Of a stretch of DNA of 64,000 nt, positions 46,179 to 55,732 are shown one piece after another. How positions within the stretch are numbered: position 1 is the stretch's first letter; every line of letters begins with the position of its first letter. The position numbers and the translations under genes are program-made. The stretch comes from Microbacterium sp. 18062 (GTDB taxonomy: Bacteria; Actinomycetota; Actinomycetes; Actinomycetales; Microbacteriaceae): NCBI RefSeq assembly GCF_902706225.1, contig NZ_CACSKB010000010.1, positions 24,733 to 88,732 on the forward strand. The letters run 5' to 3'. The notes beneath the pieces are model-generated. The model saw nothing but the letters and a program-made list of their open reading frames with translations. It was not told the DNA's origin and searched no databases.

Positions 46179-47393
46179 TCAGGACCCGGCGGCGGCGGGG
46201 ATCGCCTCGTGGTCCTGGGCGCCCAGGCGGAATGTGGGCACGAACTCGGGATCGACGATCGCTGGCCGCGTCAGGCTGAACGGCGTGATGTCGTGAGCGG
46301 TGTCGCCGTGTGTGGTGAGGTCGGCGAGGATCTTCCCGACGAGGCTCGCGAATTTACCGGCGTGTCCGGCGCCGTTGAAGACGGCGACGTGCGGATGACC
46401 CGGGACCGTGTCCAGGACGAAGTCGCGGTCGGCAGGCATGTCATACACACAGGTCTTGCTCGAGAGCAGCGGTCCGGCAGCGCCGGGAAGATACTTCGCG
46501 AGGAAGGCTTGGAGGAGACGCGGCTCCTCGCTGTCGCCCTGGAAGACACGCTCGTCGCTGGTGATGAAGTGTCCACGCATGTCGCGCGCGATCTTGACCG
46601 CGGCCTCGCCGTAGACGGGGAACCCGTAATGGATCTCCGAGCCGTGGTGGATCCAGATCGGGAAGCGGTCGGGCGTGAAGTCAGTCAGCCGGGGCGCTGA
46701 GAAGTAACCCACCTGCTCCTGTGAGAGCGTGAGGCGGAAGTTCAGCCCGAGATCGGGCATCAGATCACCGAGCCATGAGGCGGCGGCGACCACGAGGTTG
46801 TCGGCGTGGATCTCGCCGTCGATCGTCGTGACGGCGACGCCGTCGTCGTGAACGTTGATCGACACTGCCCTCGTGTGAGGACGGAACTCCACGCCGTTCG
46901 CGATAGCGAGCGATGTGTGCGCTGAGACCGACTTACGGATGTCAAGGATTCCACCGTCAGCTTGGTACACGCCGAGGGTGTCGTCGGGGACACGCCATTG
47001 CGGATACCGCTCACGAATCTCGTCGGCCGTCAAGTTCTCATACTCGATCGAGGCAGCATCCATCGCGGCCTTGTACTCGTCGATCTCTCCCGCTCCGGGG
47101 CTGCCGGCTGCCGCAAGGTCGATGCCTCCCGTTCGCAAGTAGATAGGGAGACCGGAGCGTTCTTCGATATGAGCCCATGCGTCGAACATGGCGCTTGTAA
47201 GCCTTGTGTAGTCGTCACGGTGGTATGCCCGTCGGATCAAGCGCGAGTGGTCGCCGGAGGATCCGAGCGTGTTAATGAGATCGAACTGCTCGATGACGAC
47301 GACACGCTCGGCACCGGCCCTGGAGAGCCAGTAGGCAGCAGCTGAGCCGATCGCGCCTGCGCCGATGACGATATGCGAGTATCCCTTGCTCAT
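46179..47393 (-). CDS. FAD-dependent oxidase of the sarcosine / N-methyl-amino-acid oxidase family
   Basis: 404 aa. The N-terminal FAD-binding Rossmann motif is VIGAGAIGSAAAYWLSRAG, followed by SSGDHSRLIRRAYH (the covalent-FAD/His-Arg region of monomeric sarcosine and N-methyltryptophan oxidases). The C-terminal strand CVYDMPADRDFVLDTVPG carries the Cys that binds FAD covalently in this family. Substrates are secondary amines such as sarcosine, N-methyl amino acids or proline-like imino acids, oxidised with release of peroxide. Start ATG 47393 with AGGAGG upstream. A degenerate TTCGAC dyad lies 88 nt upstream. Confidence 0.85.
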   Translation of the reverse strand: MSKGYSHIVIGAGAIGSAAAYWLSRAGAERVVVIEQFDLINTLGSSGDHSRLIRRAYHRDDYTRLTSAMFDAWAHIEERSGLPIYLRTGGIDLAAAGSPGAGEIDEYKAAMDAASIEYENLTADEIRERYPQWRVPDDTLGVYQADGGILDIRKSVSAHTSLAIANGVEFRPHTRAVSINVHDDGVAVTTIDGEIHADNLVVAAASWLGDLMPDLGLNFRLTLSQEQVGYFSAPRLTDFTPDRFPIWIHHGSEIHYGFPVYGEAAVKIARDMRGHFITSDERVFQGDSEEPRLLQAFLAKYLPGAAGPLLSSKTCVYDMPADRDFVLDTVPGHPHVAVFNGAGHAGKFASLVGKILADLTTHGDTAHDITPFSLTRPAIVDPEFVPTFRLGAQDHEAIPAAAGS

Positions 47394-47480
47394 GCTTCCT
47401 CCTGCTTCGCGTGTCCTAGAGCTACATTCGCTGGTCGGATGTCCGTGATTCGACAACGTTGTGTGCGAGATCGGGGCGTC

Positions 47481-47500
47481 GTTTTCGACAGGTGTCGCAT
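47481..47500 (-). promoter_or_regulatory. Degenerate TTCGAC-N4-GTCG operator upstream of the oxidase
   Basis: TTTTCGACAGGTGTCGCATC matches the dyads at 53969 and 55701 at 10 of 12 core positions. It lies 88 nt before the ATG, the same distance as before the MFS gene. The rest of the 320-bp gap (47394-47713) shows no gene. Confidence 0.5.
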
Positions 47501-47713
47501 CCGCTGCCGCAGAGTCGCCCACCGATGACAGATATCGCGATCCGGCACCGTTCGTTTCGGCAGATGGCGGAATCACCCCAGGCCGATCGGTCTCACGTCC
47601 ATGTTGCCGACGTTGATTCTTGCGGCGGGGCACTCGTTGTCAGGAGCCTCCGCCGGGCCAGGGGCGCGACAGCTGACAGCATCCTGCCGAGAGGCGCGAC
47701 CATGCGATATCCG

Positions 47714-49705
47714 TCAGGGTCGACGACCGCCGACGGCGGCCGGCATGTGTCGTTCGAACCAGTCCAGCACGCGGGTCGCGAAGTCGATGTAGGCGGGGAA
47801 CGCCCGCACACCATGGCCTTCCTGTGGGTAGATCGCGAGACTCGACTCCACCCCGTGGTTCAAGAGCGCCTGGTGGAACTCCCGCGCTTGTCCGGGTGGA
47901 GTGCACCGGTCGAGCCCGCCCGCGATGTTGAGGCATGGCGTACGGACCTTGCTCGCCTGGAACACGGGGCTGCGCAAGTGCGCCTTGTTGCCGGGTACCT
48001 CGGGATCGGCGTCGAGGAACAGCTGGTCGAAGTAGGGGATGTTGCTCGTGAAGTGCTGGCTGTACCAGTCGGTGACGGGGGAGATGGGGACAGATGCCGC
48101 CCAGCGCTGGTCTTGTGTCGTCAGCCAGCTCGACATGAAGCCACCATACGAGCCTCCGGTGAGGCCGATGCGATCGGGATCAGCGATGCCACGAGCGATC
48201 ATCGCATCGACTCCGGAGGTGAAGTCCCATGTGTCGGCACCGCCCATCTCGCCGAACACCTCTTGCGCGAACTCCTGGCCGCGCCCCGAGCTGCCTCGAG
48301 GGTTCGGGTTGAGGACCGCATACCCGCGCGAGACGAACAGCGGCGTCGTCGCGTAGAACATCGACCATGAGTTGCGGAACCCCCAGACCGGCCCGCCGTG
48401 GACGTTGACGATGAGCGGGAATGGACCCTCGCCGGGAGGCGTACAGAGCAGCCCCTCGATACGCTTCCCGTCTGGAGCATCCCACATCACGGTCCGGGCG
48501 GTGCCCGACACGTCGAGGACGTAATCCGTCCCCGCGTTGGCGATCGTCTGCAGCACCCGGGGCTCGCCGCCGTCGGCGGGGAGAACCACGATCCGGTGCG
48601 GCTGCGCGTAGCCCTCCTCGATGATGATGGCGTCGCCTGCGGCGGTCCACGCAGCCTCGGGATAGCGGAAGCCGCAGCTTGTGTCGGTGCTCGCCCACCG
48701 CTCGGTCGTCTCGCCGCTGCGTGCGTCGTGCACGGCTACGACGGTCTCGAGGCCGCGGATGCCGACGATGCCCAGCCGATCCTCGTCGATCCAACTCGTC
48801 GCGGTGACGTCCACCTTGAGGGTGTCGACGCGGTCGAGACCCTCGGCGCTGCCGACGAGGAGATCACCCGCGACTACCCACCGATCCGAGCAGACCGCTT
48901 CGACGACCGCAACGCGCCGCCCCGACGGGGACGCGGACGGCCACCCGAGCTGCACTGCCGGCCGGTAGATGGTCGTGATCTCGCCCGAGCGGTCGATCTT
49001 CACGAGCGTGGCCGTGTACCAGGCGCCCTCCTGCGGCGCGTCCGATATCACGGCGAGTACGGCATCCCTCCCAAGCCATGCCGACTCCCACACGTTGACG
49101 CCTTCGGGCGACCAACGGATCAGTGTGCGCGAGGCAAGGTCGAACACGAAGACCGAGCGCCACGCATCGTCCGAGGCGCCGTCATCCGTGGAGGGGAACC
49201 AGACGGGCACGTCCGCATCGACGGCTTTCGTCGTGCCGCTTCCCTGGCCGCCCGAGAGATCCGCGCCTCGACCGGCGACGCCCAGGAGCACCGCCGAGCC
49301 GTCCGGCGCCCACGCGAGGTACTCGACGGTGCCGGGAGCCTCGGGCGCGACCAGGCGATCTCCGCTCCCGGAGGCGTCGGTCACGACGAGCTGGAACACG
49401 CCCTCCTCGGTCGCATCGGTCAACACGGCGAGGCGGGCGCCGTCGGGCGAGAAACGCGGAGTGGCGGATGACGGACCCCCAGCCTCCACCGAACTCAACT
49501 CCCGCTCGCTCGCGATGTATGCACGTCGCCGCGCGAGACCTTCCAGCTCGTCATACACGAACCCCGTGACCGCGACGATCGATCCGTCGGCATTCGTGCT
49601 CGGCTCGAGGAGACGGTGCGGCGACCCGAATGCGGGTTCGTGGATGCGGCGGAAGTGCTGCTCCACATCGTTCCACGTGTCGGTGCCGCGGAGGTCTTGT
49701 GTCAT
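47714..49705 (-). CDS. S9-family serine peptidase (acylaminoacyl/dipeptidyl peptidase type, S9C)
   Basis: 663 aa. An N-terminal beta-propeller (about 50-400) precedes the alpha/beta-hydrolase domain. Ser519 is in GGSYGGFM, the Asp in GGLDRCTPPGQ and the His in PQEGHG, and VNVHGGPVWG is the oxyanion strand. It removes N-acylated residues or dipeptides from peptides. No signal peptide. ATG 49705 has GAGGAA 7 nt upstream, and an upstream frame (TetR relic) ends in ATGA over it. Confidence 0.91.
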   Translation of the reverse strand: MTQDLRGTDTWNDVEQHFRRIHEPAFGSPHRLLEPSTNADGSIVAVTGFVYDELEGLARRRAYIASERELSSVEAGGPSSATPRFSPDGARLAVLTDATEEGVFQLVVTDASGSGDRLVAPEAPGTVEYLAWAPDGSAVLLGVAGRGADLSGGQGSGTTKAVDADVPVWFPSTDDGASDDAWRSVFVFDLASRTLIRWSPEGVNVWESAWLGRDAVLAVISDAPQEGAWYTATLVKIDRSGEITTIYRPAVQLGWPSASPSGRRVAVVEAVCSDRWVVAGDLLVGSAEGLDRVDTLKVDVTATSWIDEDRLGIVGIRGLETVVAVHDARSGETTERWASTDTSCGFRYPEAAWTAAGDAIIIEEGYAQPHRIVVLPADGGEPRVLQTIANAGTDYVLDVSGTARTVMWDAPDGKRIEGLLCTPPGEGPFPLIVNVHGGPVWGFRNSWSMFYATTPLFVSRGYAVLNPNPRGSSGRGQEFAQEVFGEMGGADTWDFTSGVDAMIARGIADPDRIGLTGGSYGGFMSSWLTTQDQRWAASVPISPVTDWYSQHFTSNIPYFDQLFLDADPEVPGNKAHLRSPVFQASKVRTPCLNIAGGLDRCTPPGQAREFHQALLNHGVESSLAIYPQEGHGVRAFPAYIDFATRVLDWFERHMPAAVGGRRP

Positions 49706-49899
49706 CGGGTTTCCTCTCGTGTGGTCATCGGGGGATCGTCATCGAGGCGGCGGCGCGCGCCGTCCAGTAGCAGCGCCACGCCTTGACTGAGTGCTTCTCG
49801 CAGGCGGCGATCGGTCTCGTCGGAGCTGCCAGCGGCGGACCCGAGCTTAGGCAGTCCGCGCGTGCCGATCCGGCTGGTGGCGTACGCTGCCGTCGACGT
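49702..49899 (-). pseudogene. C-terminal remnant of a TetR-like regulator
   Basis: About 65 codons are open between the two S9 genes, ending in TGA that overlaps the ATG of the downstream S9 gene (ATGA). The reading SSDETDRRLREALSQGVALL then LDGARRRL resembles the final helices of TetR proteins. No helix-turn-helix remains. It may have been the island's local regulator; this is inference. Confidence 0.35.
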
Positions 49900-49919
49900 G
49901 CGCTACCCGGAGGTACGAG

Positions 49920-52112
49920 TCAACCGGGCACGAACCCGGCGGGCGGCTTCTCATCCAGCAGGCTCCTCACGAAGTGGTCCCAAAAGGTCATGCGCGCATA
50001 CGGGCCGACCGTGTAGTGGTTCACGCCCGGCCAGATCTTGAAGTCGAAGCGCTTTCCGGCGCGGATGAGCGCATCGGCGAGGGCGTAGGAATGGTCGACC
50101 GTGGCGTTCTCGTCGATCTCGCCGCACGCGATCAGCAGGTCGCCGGCGAGCCGGTCCACGAGGTGCACGTTGCCCAGCTCGGTGTACTCGGCGCTGTCGC
50201 GATCAACGCTGTCGCCGAGGTGCCAGTCCCACAGACCGTGGGGCATCTTCTTCGCGACGTGCACGCCCGCACTGCTGACGGCAGTCTGGTAGAAGTCTGG
50301 GAACATCAGCAGCATCCGCACGGAGTTGTAGCCGCCGTACGAATGGCCCACAACCCCGACGCGGTCGAGATCGAGCTGCGGATGCCGGCGCGCGAGCTCT
50401 GAGATCGCCGTCACGTGATCCTCGAGCCCGCGAGGTGTGTGGAAGTGCTGGAACGTCCACTGTCGGAACTCGCGGTCACGACCCGGCGTGCCGCGTGCGT
50501 CGAGCATGACGGCGGCGAATCCGAGGGCGCTGTAGGCGGGGAGGTAGATCTGGCGGGCGGAGAGCTTCGTGCCGCCGAGGAAGGCGTGTGGCGCATGCGT
50601 CGTCTGGAAGCCGCCGTAGACGTCCTCGATGATCGGGATGCTCGTCGGGTCGATCGGATCCTCGGGCAGCGTCAACACACCCCACAGGTCGGTGACGCCG
50701 TCATTCGCCGTGACGCGGAACGCCTGCGGCACGACGTAGCCGGCGTCGAGCAGCGGCCGGATGTCGGTGCGCTCGAGCTCCATGACGATCCGGCCGCTCT
50801 CATCGGCATCGCGCAGCAGGATGACCGGCGGGTCGCTCACGGTCGACTGATGGTCGATGAAGAACCGTCCGCTCGGGCTGATGCTCTGCACGGGCGCCTT
50901 GCCCTGCCCGAACACGATGTGGAAGAACTGCGGCTCGGGAGCGATGAGCTCGTGGTCGGCGGGCTCGGGCGTGAGCAGTCGCTGGGTGCCGCCGTCGATA
51001 CCGGCGCGGTAGACCCGCCGCCAGTATGGGCTGCCGTCGTCTTCCGCGGTGCCGGCGAGGTAGGTGACCTCGCGGGCACCGACGTCGAGACGGAGGATGT
51101 CGCGCACGACGAGCTCGCCGTCGGTCACGCGATTGCGGCACTCGCCCGTCGCGAGGTCGTAGAGGTAGAGGTGCCCCCAGCCGTCGCGCTGGGAGAAGAG
51201 CAGGGCTTCACCGGTCTCGGGCAGCACGCACACGAGCGGAAGGCTGTAGAGGAACTGGTTCGGCTCGTAGAGTGGTCCCTCATCCAGGACGAGTACGTCT
51301 CGCCGCTGCCCCGTCCTGGTGTCCACCTCGACGAGGGCAGCGCGTGAACCGCCCTGGCGATGGTGGAGCAGGTAGAGATGAGACTCATCGCTCGACCAGG
51401 TGATCTCGCTGCTGCCGTTGACCATGAGCTGCGAGATGAGGCCATCCGCGGCATCCACCGCCACGCTCTCGCCCGTGTCGAGATCGATGATGCGGCATTC
51501 GAACGCAGGTGGGTCGCCCTCATCGTCGAGCTGCACGGGCCACGCGTGCACGAGCGGGCGGGCCTCACCCGAGGGCGGGACGTTCTCGACCATGTGCTTG
51601 ACCGCCATGCCCCGCTCGTCGGGGCGGAGGGTGATCACCCGGCGGCCCGACGGGGAGTGGACCGTGCCAGAGGGTGGCAGGTCGAGGGCCATGCGGCGGA
51701 ACGGCACGACCATGTTGTTGTCGGACGACAGCTCGCCCCACGCGAAGCCGGGCTCTCCGTCGAACGTCAGCTGCGTCTCGTCGTCGTCGCTGTCGACGAG
51801 CCAGAGGTTGTGGTCGCGCCGGCGCAGTCCGCGGCCGTCGGGTCCTTCGAGAACGCCTGGCCTCGTGTGCGGGGTCGATCCCTGCACGCCGAGTCCCGCG
51901 AGCGTGGATGCCACGGCACGGGTCTCGGCGACGGGATCTACGAGCACGTACTCCTCGCCGCTCTCGGTCTGTCTGCGGTACCAGAACGCATCGCCTGCCC
52001 CCGTCCACTCGGGGGTGACGCGACGGTTGCGCATGAGGTCAGGGAGCTTCTCGGGCGCGAGCGCCGCCGCCCGCCGATATCTCGCGAGCATCGTCGGCGG
52101 AGCCGCGCTCAC
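49920..52112 (-). CDS. S9-family dipeptidyl-peptidase-IV-like serine peptidase (S9B)
   Basis: 730 aa. A DPPIV-type N-terminal propeller (residues about 60-440, with SPSGR and YLLHHRQ repeats) precedes the catalytic domain. Ser591 is in GHSYGGYN, the Asp in GEIDENAT and the His in GVNHYTVG. The IEDVYGGFQ and MLDARGTPGRDREF segments match S9B. DPPIV enzymes remove X-Pro or X-Ala dipeptides from N-termini. No signal peptide, so cytosolic action is likely. The GTG overlaps the upstream DUF885 stop (GTGA). Confidence 0.91.
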   Translation of the reverse strand: MSAAPPTMLARYRRAAALAPEKLPDLMRNRRVTPEWTGAGDAFWYRRQTESGEEYVLVDPVAETRAVASTLAGLGVQGSTPHTRPGVLEGPDGRGLRRRDHNLWLVDSDDDETQLTFDGEPGFAWGELSSDNNMVVPFRRMALDLPPSGTVHSPSGRRVITLRPDERGMAVKHMVENVPPSGEARPLVHAWPVQLDDEGDPPAFECRIIDLDTGESVAVDAADGLISQLMVNGSSEITWSSDESHLYLLHHRQGGSRAALVEVDTRTGQRRDVLVLDEGPLYEPNQFLYSLPLVCVLPETGEALLFSQRDGWGHLYLYDLATGECRNRVTDGELVVRDILRLDVGAREVTYLAGTAEDDGSPYWRRVYRAGIDGGTQRLLTPEPADHELIAPEPQFFHIVFGQGKAPVQSISPSGRFFIDHQSTVSDPPVILLRDADESGRIVMELERTDIRPLLDAGYVVPQAFRVTANDGVTDLWGVLTLPEDPIDPTSIPIIEDVYGGFQTTHAPHAFLGGTKLSARQIYLPAYSALGFAAVMLDARGTPGRDREFRQWTFQHFHTPRGLEDHVTAISELARRHPQLDLDRVGVVGHSYGGYNSVRMLLMFPDFYQTAVSSAGVHVAKKMPHGLWDWHLGDSVDRDSAEYTELGNVHLVDRLAGDLLIACGEIDENATVDHSYALADALIRAGKRFDFKIWPGVNHYTVGPYARMTFWDHFVRSLLDEKPPAGFVPG

Positions 52113-53833
52113 GCGAGCTCGCTTCGCACGTAGTCCGCGACGATGGGGAGCGGCAGACCCGCCGCACGGAGCACGGCGTCGTGGAAGTCGGCGATGCGGA
52201 AGTCGTCGCTCTTCGTCGCCCGCAGGTCCTCCCGCAGCTCAAAGAGGAAGTCATCGCCGAGCTTGTAGGCGAGGGCCTGCGCCGGCAGGTCGCATGAGTA
52301 CCGCAGGGTCTCGGAGTCGATCTCGGTCGCGCCCATGAAGGAGTGCTCCCGCATATAGTCACGACCGCGTTCGAGGCTCCAGCCGAGGGCGTTCATTGCG
52401 GTGTCGACGACGAGCCGCGACGTGAGGAACGCCTCCATCATGAGCCGACCGAACCGCTCCTGCGGCGTGCGGTACATGCCGATCTCGCCGGCGAAACGCG
52501 CCGCGTACTCGGCCCAGCCCTCCGTGAAGGCCGTCGCCTCCGCGTGCTGCCGGAGCGGGTGCACATCGGTCGTCTCGCGCTGCAGTGCGAACTGGAGGTG
52601 GTGTCCGGGCACGAGCTCGTGGTAGTTGAGCGCGGCGATGTTCGCGAGCGACGTCTCCGATAGGTTCGCACCGTTGAAGCGATACACGCCTCGATCCTGA
52701 TGGGTTTGGGGTGGCGCGTAGTAGCCGAACGTCATCGACTTCTCGACGGCAGCCGGAAGCGGCTCGACGCCGTAGCCGGCCTCGGGCAGTCTGCCGAAGT
52801 AGTTCTCGGCCTCCGGGGCGAACCGGTCGATGTACCGCTGGAAGTGCGCCGCGATGCCCTCGTCCGTCGTCGCGCACCACTCAGGGTCTTCCGCCAGGGC
52901 GGCGAGATATTCGGCGGACGATCCCGCGAAGCCCACCTCGGCGAGCAACTCGCGCATCTCGCTCTCGATGCGCGCCATGCGCGCGACCCCGCGCTCGTGC
53001 ACCTCTTGCGCAGACAGCTCGAGGGTCGTGTGCATCCGGACGAGCTCGGCGTAGATGCTGTCCCCGCCTGGGTAGCTGCCGATGCCCACGCTGTCGGGCG
53101 CGCTCGCCGCGTACGCGGGATCGCTCAGCAGGGCGACGAGCTCGTCGTAGGCGGGTTCGACGAGCGACGCGACGCGCGCGTCGATGCGGTCTCGGTCGGC
53201 CACGGACACGGTGTCTGCCGACCGCTCGGCCACTGCGCAAAGCGCCGTGACGCCCCCGGATTTCAAGCCGGCGACGAGGGCGACCGCGCTCTCGAGCTGC
53301 TGCGCGGGCATGTGGATCCCGCGTTCGGCCTGTCCGCTCGTGCGTTCGGTGAACTGTCGGATGAGGCGCGCGTAGTCGTTGATGAGGTCGAGGTGCTGCG
53401 CGACATCCGCCTCATCCGTCAGCGAGACGACGGTGAGCGCCTGATGAACGTGGGTGAGCAGGAACCCGCCGGAATACGCGGAAGGAGCGAACATCGAGAA
53501 GAAGCCGACACCCATCGGGTCGAACGCGAGCCAGTACCAGTCCTTCTCGCGCGACCAGCCGGCGGCGAGGTGGCGCGCGACAGAGAGCGAGAGCGCGACA
53601 TCGGCGGGGAGATCGGAGGCGTCGATCCCGTCGATGCGGGCGACCAGGTCCGCGCCCGCGAGGGAACGCTCTTCGATGGCGGCGAACCCGACGTCTGGCA
53701 GCTCGATACGGCCGTCGGGCTCGCTGTCGACGAGCAGCGCGTGCGAGACGATCTGCCACACCTCGTCGATCGCTGTGCGCGCGCTCACCTCGTCCGCGCG
53801 GACGGTGCCGGTGTCGGTGGTGTGCTGATCCAT
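52109..53833 (-). CDS. DUF885 metallopeptidase-like protein (second copy)
   Basis: 574 aa. The zinc motif is H405-E-L-V-P-G-H-H in NYHELVPGHHLQF, with the Glu in TEGWAEYAARFAGEIG. SCDLPAQALAYKLG is the family's C-terminal block. It is only distantly similar to the first copy at 42019, so they are not a recent duplication. ATG 53833 has AGGAGGAG upstream. First gene of a transcript running into the S9B and S9C genes. A perfect dyad operator lies 136 nt upstream. Confidence 0.88.
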   Translation of the reverse strand: MDQHTTDTGTVRADEVSARTAIDEVWQIVSHALLVDSEPDGRIELPDVGFAAIEERSLAGADLVARIDGIDASDLPADVALSLSVARHLAAGWSREKDWYWLAFDPMGVGFFSMFAPSAYSGGFLLTHVHQALTVVSLTDEADVAQHLDLINDYARLIRQFTERTSGQAERGIHMPAQQLESAVALVAGLKSGGVTALCAVAERSADTVSVADRDRIDARVASLVEPAYDELVALLSDPAYAASAPDSVGIGSYPGGDSIYAELVRMHTTLELSAQEVHERGVARMARIESEMRELLAEVGFAGSSAEYLAALAEDPEWCATTDEGIAAHFQRYIDRFAPEAENYFGRLPEAGYGVEPLPAAVEKSMTFGYYAPPQTHQDRGVYRFNGANLSETSLANIAALNYHELVPGHHLQFALQRETTDVHPLRQHAEATAFTEGWAEYAARFAGEIGMYRTPQERFGRLMMEAFLTSRLVVDTAMNALGWSLERGRDYMREHSFMGATEIDSETLRYSCDLPAQALAYKLGDDFLFELREDLRATKSDDFRIADFHDAVLRAAGLPLPIVADYVRSELA

Positions 53834-53968
53834 GCTCCTCCTCCTGCGCAGCCCGTGCACGGACGCTCGTTGCAGTGCATCCGCTTCTTGCAGCGCGTCG
53901 CTCCGACTAACGCTAGGCGGGAGCGACGCGCTGCGTCATCGCCACTCAGTCGCCGGGGTGGCCGAAGG

Positions 53969-53988
53969 TTTTCGACAACTGTCGAAAA
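53969..53988 (-). promoter_or_regulatory. Perfect dyad operator upstream of the second DUF885 gene
   Basis: TTTTCGACAACTGTCGAAAA: 9-bp perfect arms around AC. It is the best copy of the island's TTCGAC-N4-GTCGAA sites. The 254-bp gap shows nothing else. Confidence 0.7.
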
Positions 53989-54087
53989 TACTCAGCGCTC
54001 GACATGGTGAGGTGCGCGATCCGTGGCCCGGTCGCAGCGACGAGCCTCGCGCGGCGGGGCGATTCGTCGCGATGAGGGGGATGCCGG

Positions 54088-55614
54088 TCATGAGTCCGTC
54101 TGCTTCGTGTCGTCGGCGCGTGGGCCCAGCGCATCCGCCGGGGTTGTGGCATCCGTCGCGATCGACGGCGTGCCCGTGAGCGGTTCAGCCGCCGCTTCGG
54201 CTGCGTCGCGGGCGGCGAGCTTGATCTGGATCTCGGAGACCTTGGCGCGATTGAGCGGGTAGTTCCAGATGATCGCGGCAGCGGCGAGCAACCCGAGAGC
54301 GGGCGCGAGTGCGAAACCGATCTTGATGCCGATGACGGCAGACATGGTCTGCGTCGCACTCGTCGCGTCGAAGCCGAACGCGCCGACGAGCGCAAGTCCG
54401 ATCGCGGCCGACACGCCCTGGAGCGACTTCTGCAGGAACGCGAACATCGAACCGTACAGTCCGCCGTGGTCCCGACCTGTGTGGAGGCGGCCGTAGTCGA
54501 CGATGTCAGCCGACATCGTGTACACCGCGACCGTTCCCGCGAGGACCAGCGTGACCACCGGGTAGAGCATGAAGCAGATGGCGGCGGACGCGTGGCCGGG
54601 CGACACGAGCGCGAGCGACGCGCAGGCGAGTCCGCCCAGGACCAGGGCGACGGCCCAGACGCGGTGCCGTTCGAAGCGGCCCGACAGCGCGGTCCAGATG
54701 GGGATGCCGAGGATGGCGGTCAGGAGCGCGATTCCGAGGATCGCGGGAAGCTGAGCACCCAAACCCAAGTACGTGTCCATGTACAGGTACACCAGGCCTC
54801 CCGACATCCCGGTGAGGAGATTGACGGGGAGGAACGCGGCCAGGAGTCGCAGGAGCGGCGGGTTCGTGCGGATCGACGCCCATAGCTCACGCCAGCGCAT
54901 CCGCGTGCCGGGCTCGGCGATCTGGGGCGGAAGCAAGGGGTCGCGGTTGGGTACACGCAGAATCAGCACCAGGGAGGCGAGCGGAAGTGCCACGACACAG
55001 ATGATCGCGGCGAGACCGAGGCTGTCGAAGTTCAGCTCGGTCGTGTCCGACACGCCCACTTGCATCGCCAGCAGCGGAATGAGGAAGAAGAGCAGCTGCC
55101 CAAAAACCTGCCCCATTCCGCGCCATCCCTGTACGCGGGCGCGCTGCTTGTAGTCGCTGGTGAGCACATAGCTCCACGCCTGCAGCGGGATCTCGATGAT
55201 CTTCCAGCCGAGGTATGTCACCGCCATCCAGATCCCGAAATACCATACGTCGACGTCACCCGGTGGGCGTAGAAGGAACCAGATGCCCACGACCGACAGC
55301 GCGGTGCCCGCGATGAGCCAGCTCCGCCGTGACCCCGTCCGTGCGTACGTTCGATCCGAGAGCGAGCCGATGAGCGGATAGGTGACTGCGTCGAACACCT
55401 TCGTCAGCAGCAGCGCCAGGGCAAGCGAGCCGAGCGAGATGCCCGCGTGCTCGGCGTACACGCCCTGGATGAGGCCCTCGGGTCCGTGCATGACACCGAG
55501 GACGATCGTCGGCAGCGTGAACGAGATGAGTAGCCCGTGCTTGAGCGGCTTCGTCCCGGGCTCGACCGGGTCGGGCTCGGCGTGCTGCCAACTGCGCTTC
55601 AGACGGTTCGGCAT
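54088..55614 (-). CDS. MFS transporter of the GPH (glycoside-pentoside-hexuronide):cation symporter type
   Basis: 508 aa with about 12 membrane spans. KVFDAVTYPLIGSLSDRT and GSRRSWLIAG carry the loop 2-3 motif of the GPH/MFS_2 family, and the central loop is long. GPH symporters usually take up sugars, but members also carry other small solutes. The C-terminal ~70 residues are a polar tail. ATG 55614 has CAGGAGG upstream. A dyad operator lies 87 nt upstream. It heads the island's leftward gene set. Confidence 0.88.
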   Translation of the reverse strand: MPNRLKRSWQHAEPDPVEPGTKPLKHGLLISFTLPTIVLGVMHGPEGLIQGVYAEHAGISLGSLALALLLTKVFDAVTYPLIGSLSDRTYARTGSRRSWLIAGTALSVVGIWFLLRPPGDVDVWYFGIWMAVTYLGWKIIEIPLQAWSYVLTSDYKQRARVQGWRGMGQVFGQLLFFLIPLLAMQVGVSDTTELNFDSLGLAAIICVVALPLASLVLILRVPNRDPLLPPQIAEPGTRMRWRELWASIRTNPPLLRLLAAFLPVNLLTGMSGGLVYLYMDTYLGLGAQLPAILGIALLTAILGIPIWTALSGRFERHRVWAVALVLGGLACASLALVSPGHASAAICFMLYPVVTLVLAGTVAVYTMSADIVDYGRLHTGRDHGGLYGSMFAFLQKSLQGVSAAIGLALVGAFGFDATSATQTMSAVIGIKIGFALAPALGLLAAAAIIWNYPLNRAKVSEIQIKLAARDAAEAAAEPLTGTPSIATDATTPADALGPRADDTKQTDS

Positions 55615-55700
55615 GCGGCCTCCTGGCTCGATGATCGCGATCAGCGTAGGCGCCGGTGCGTTTCGCACGCCACGCCTACCGGTGGAAGTGCGATACAGCC

Positions 55701-55720
55701 GGTTCGACTCATGTCGAAAG
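55701..55720 (-). promoter_or_regulatory. Dyad operator upstream of the MFS gene
   Basis: GGTTCGACTCATGTCGAAAG: TTCGAC-N4-GTCGAA exact. It shares the 12 core bases and spacing with the site at 53969. It overlaps the N-terminal remnant of the antitoxin frame. Confidence 0.65.
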
Positions 55721-55732
55721 GGCACCTGCCGT

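Noticed and set aside
47394..47633. N-terminal extension of the oxidase frame to 47633
   Set aside because: The extension has no FAD-related sequence, crosses the operator-like site, and the ATG at 47393 has AGGAGG upstream.
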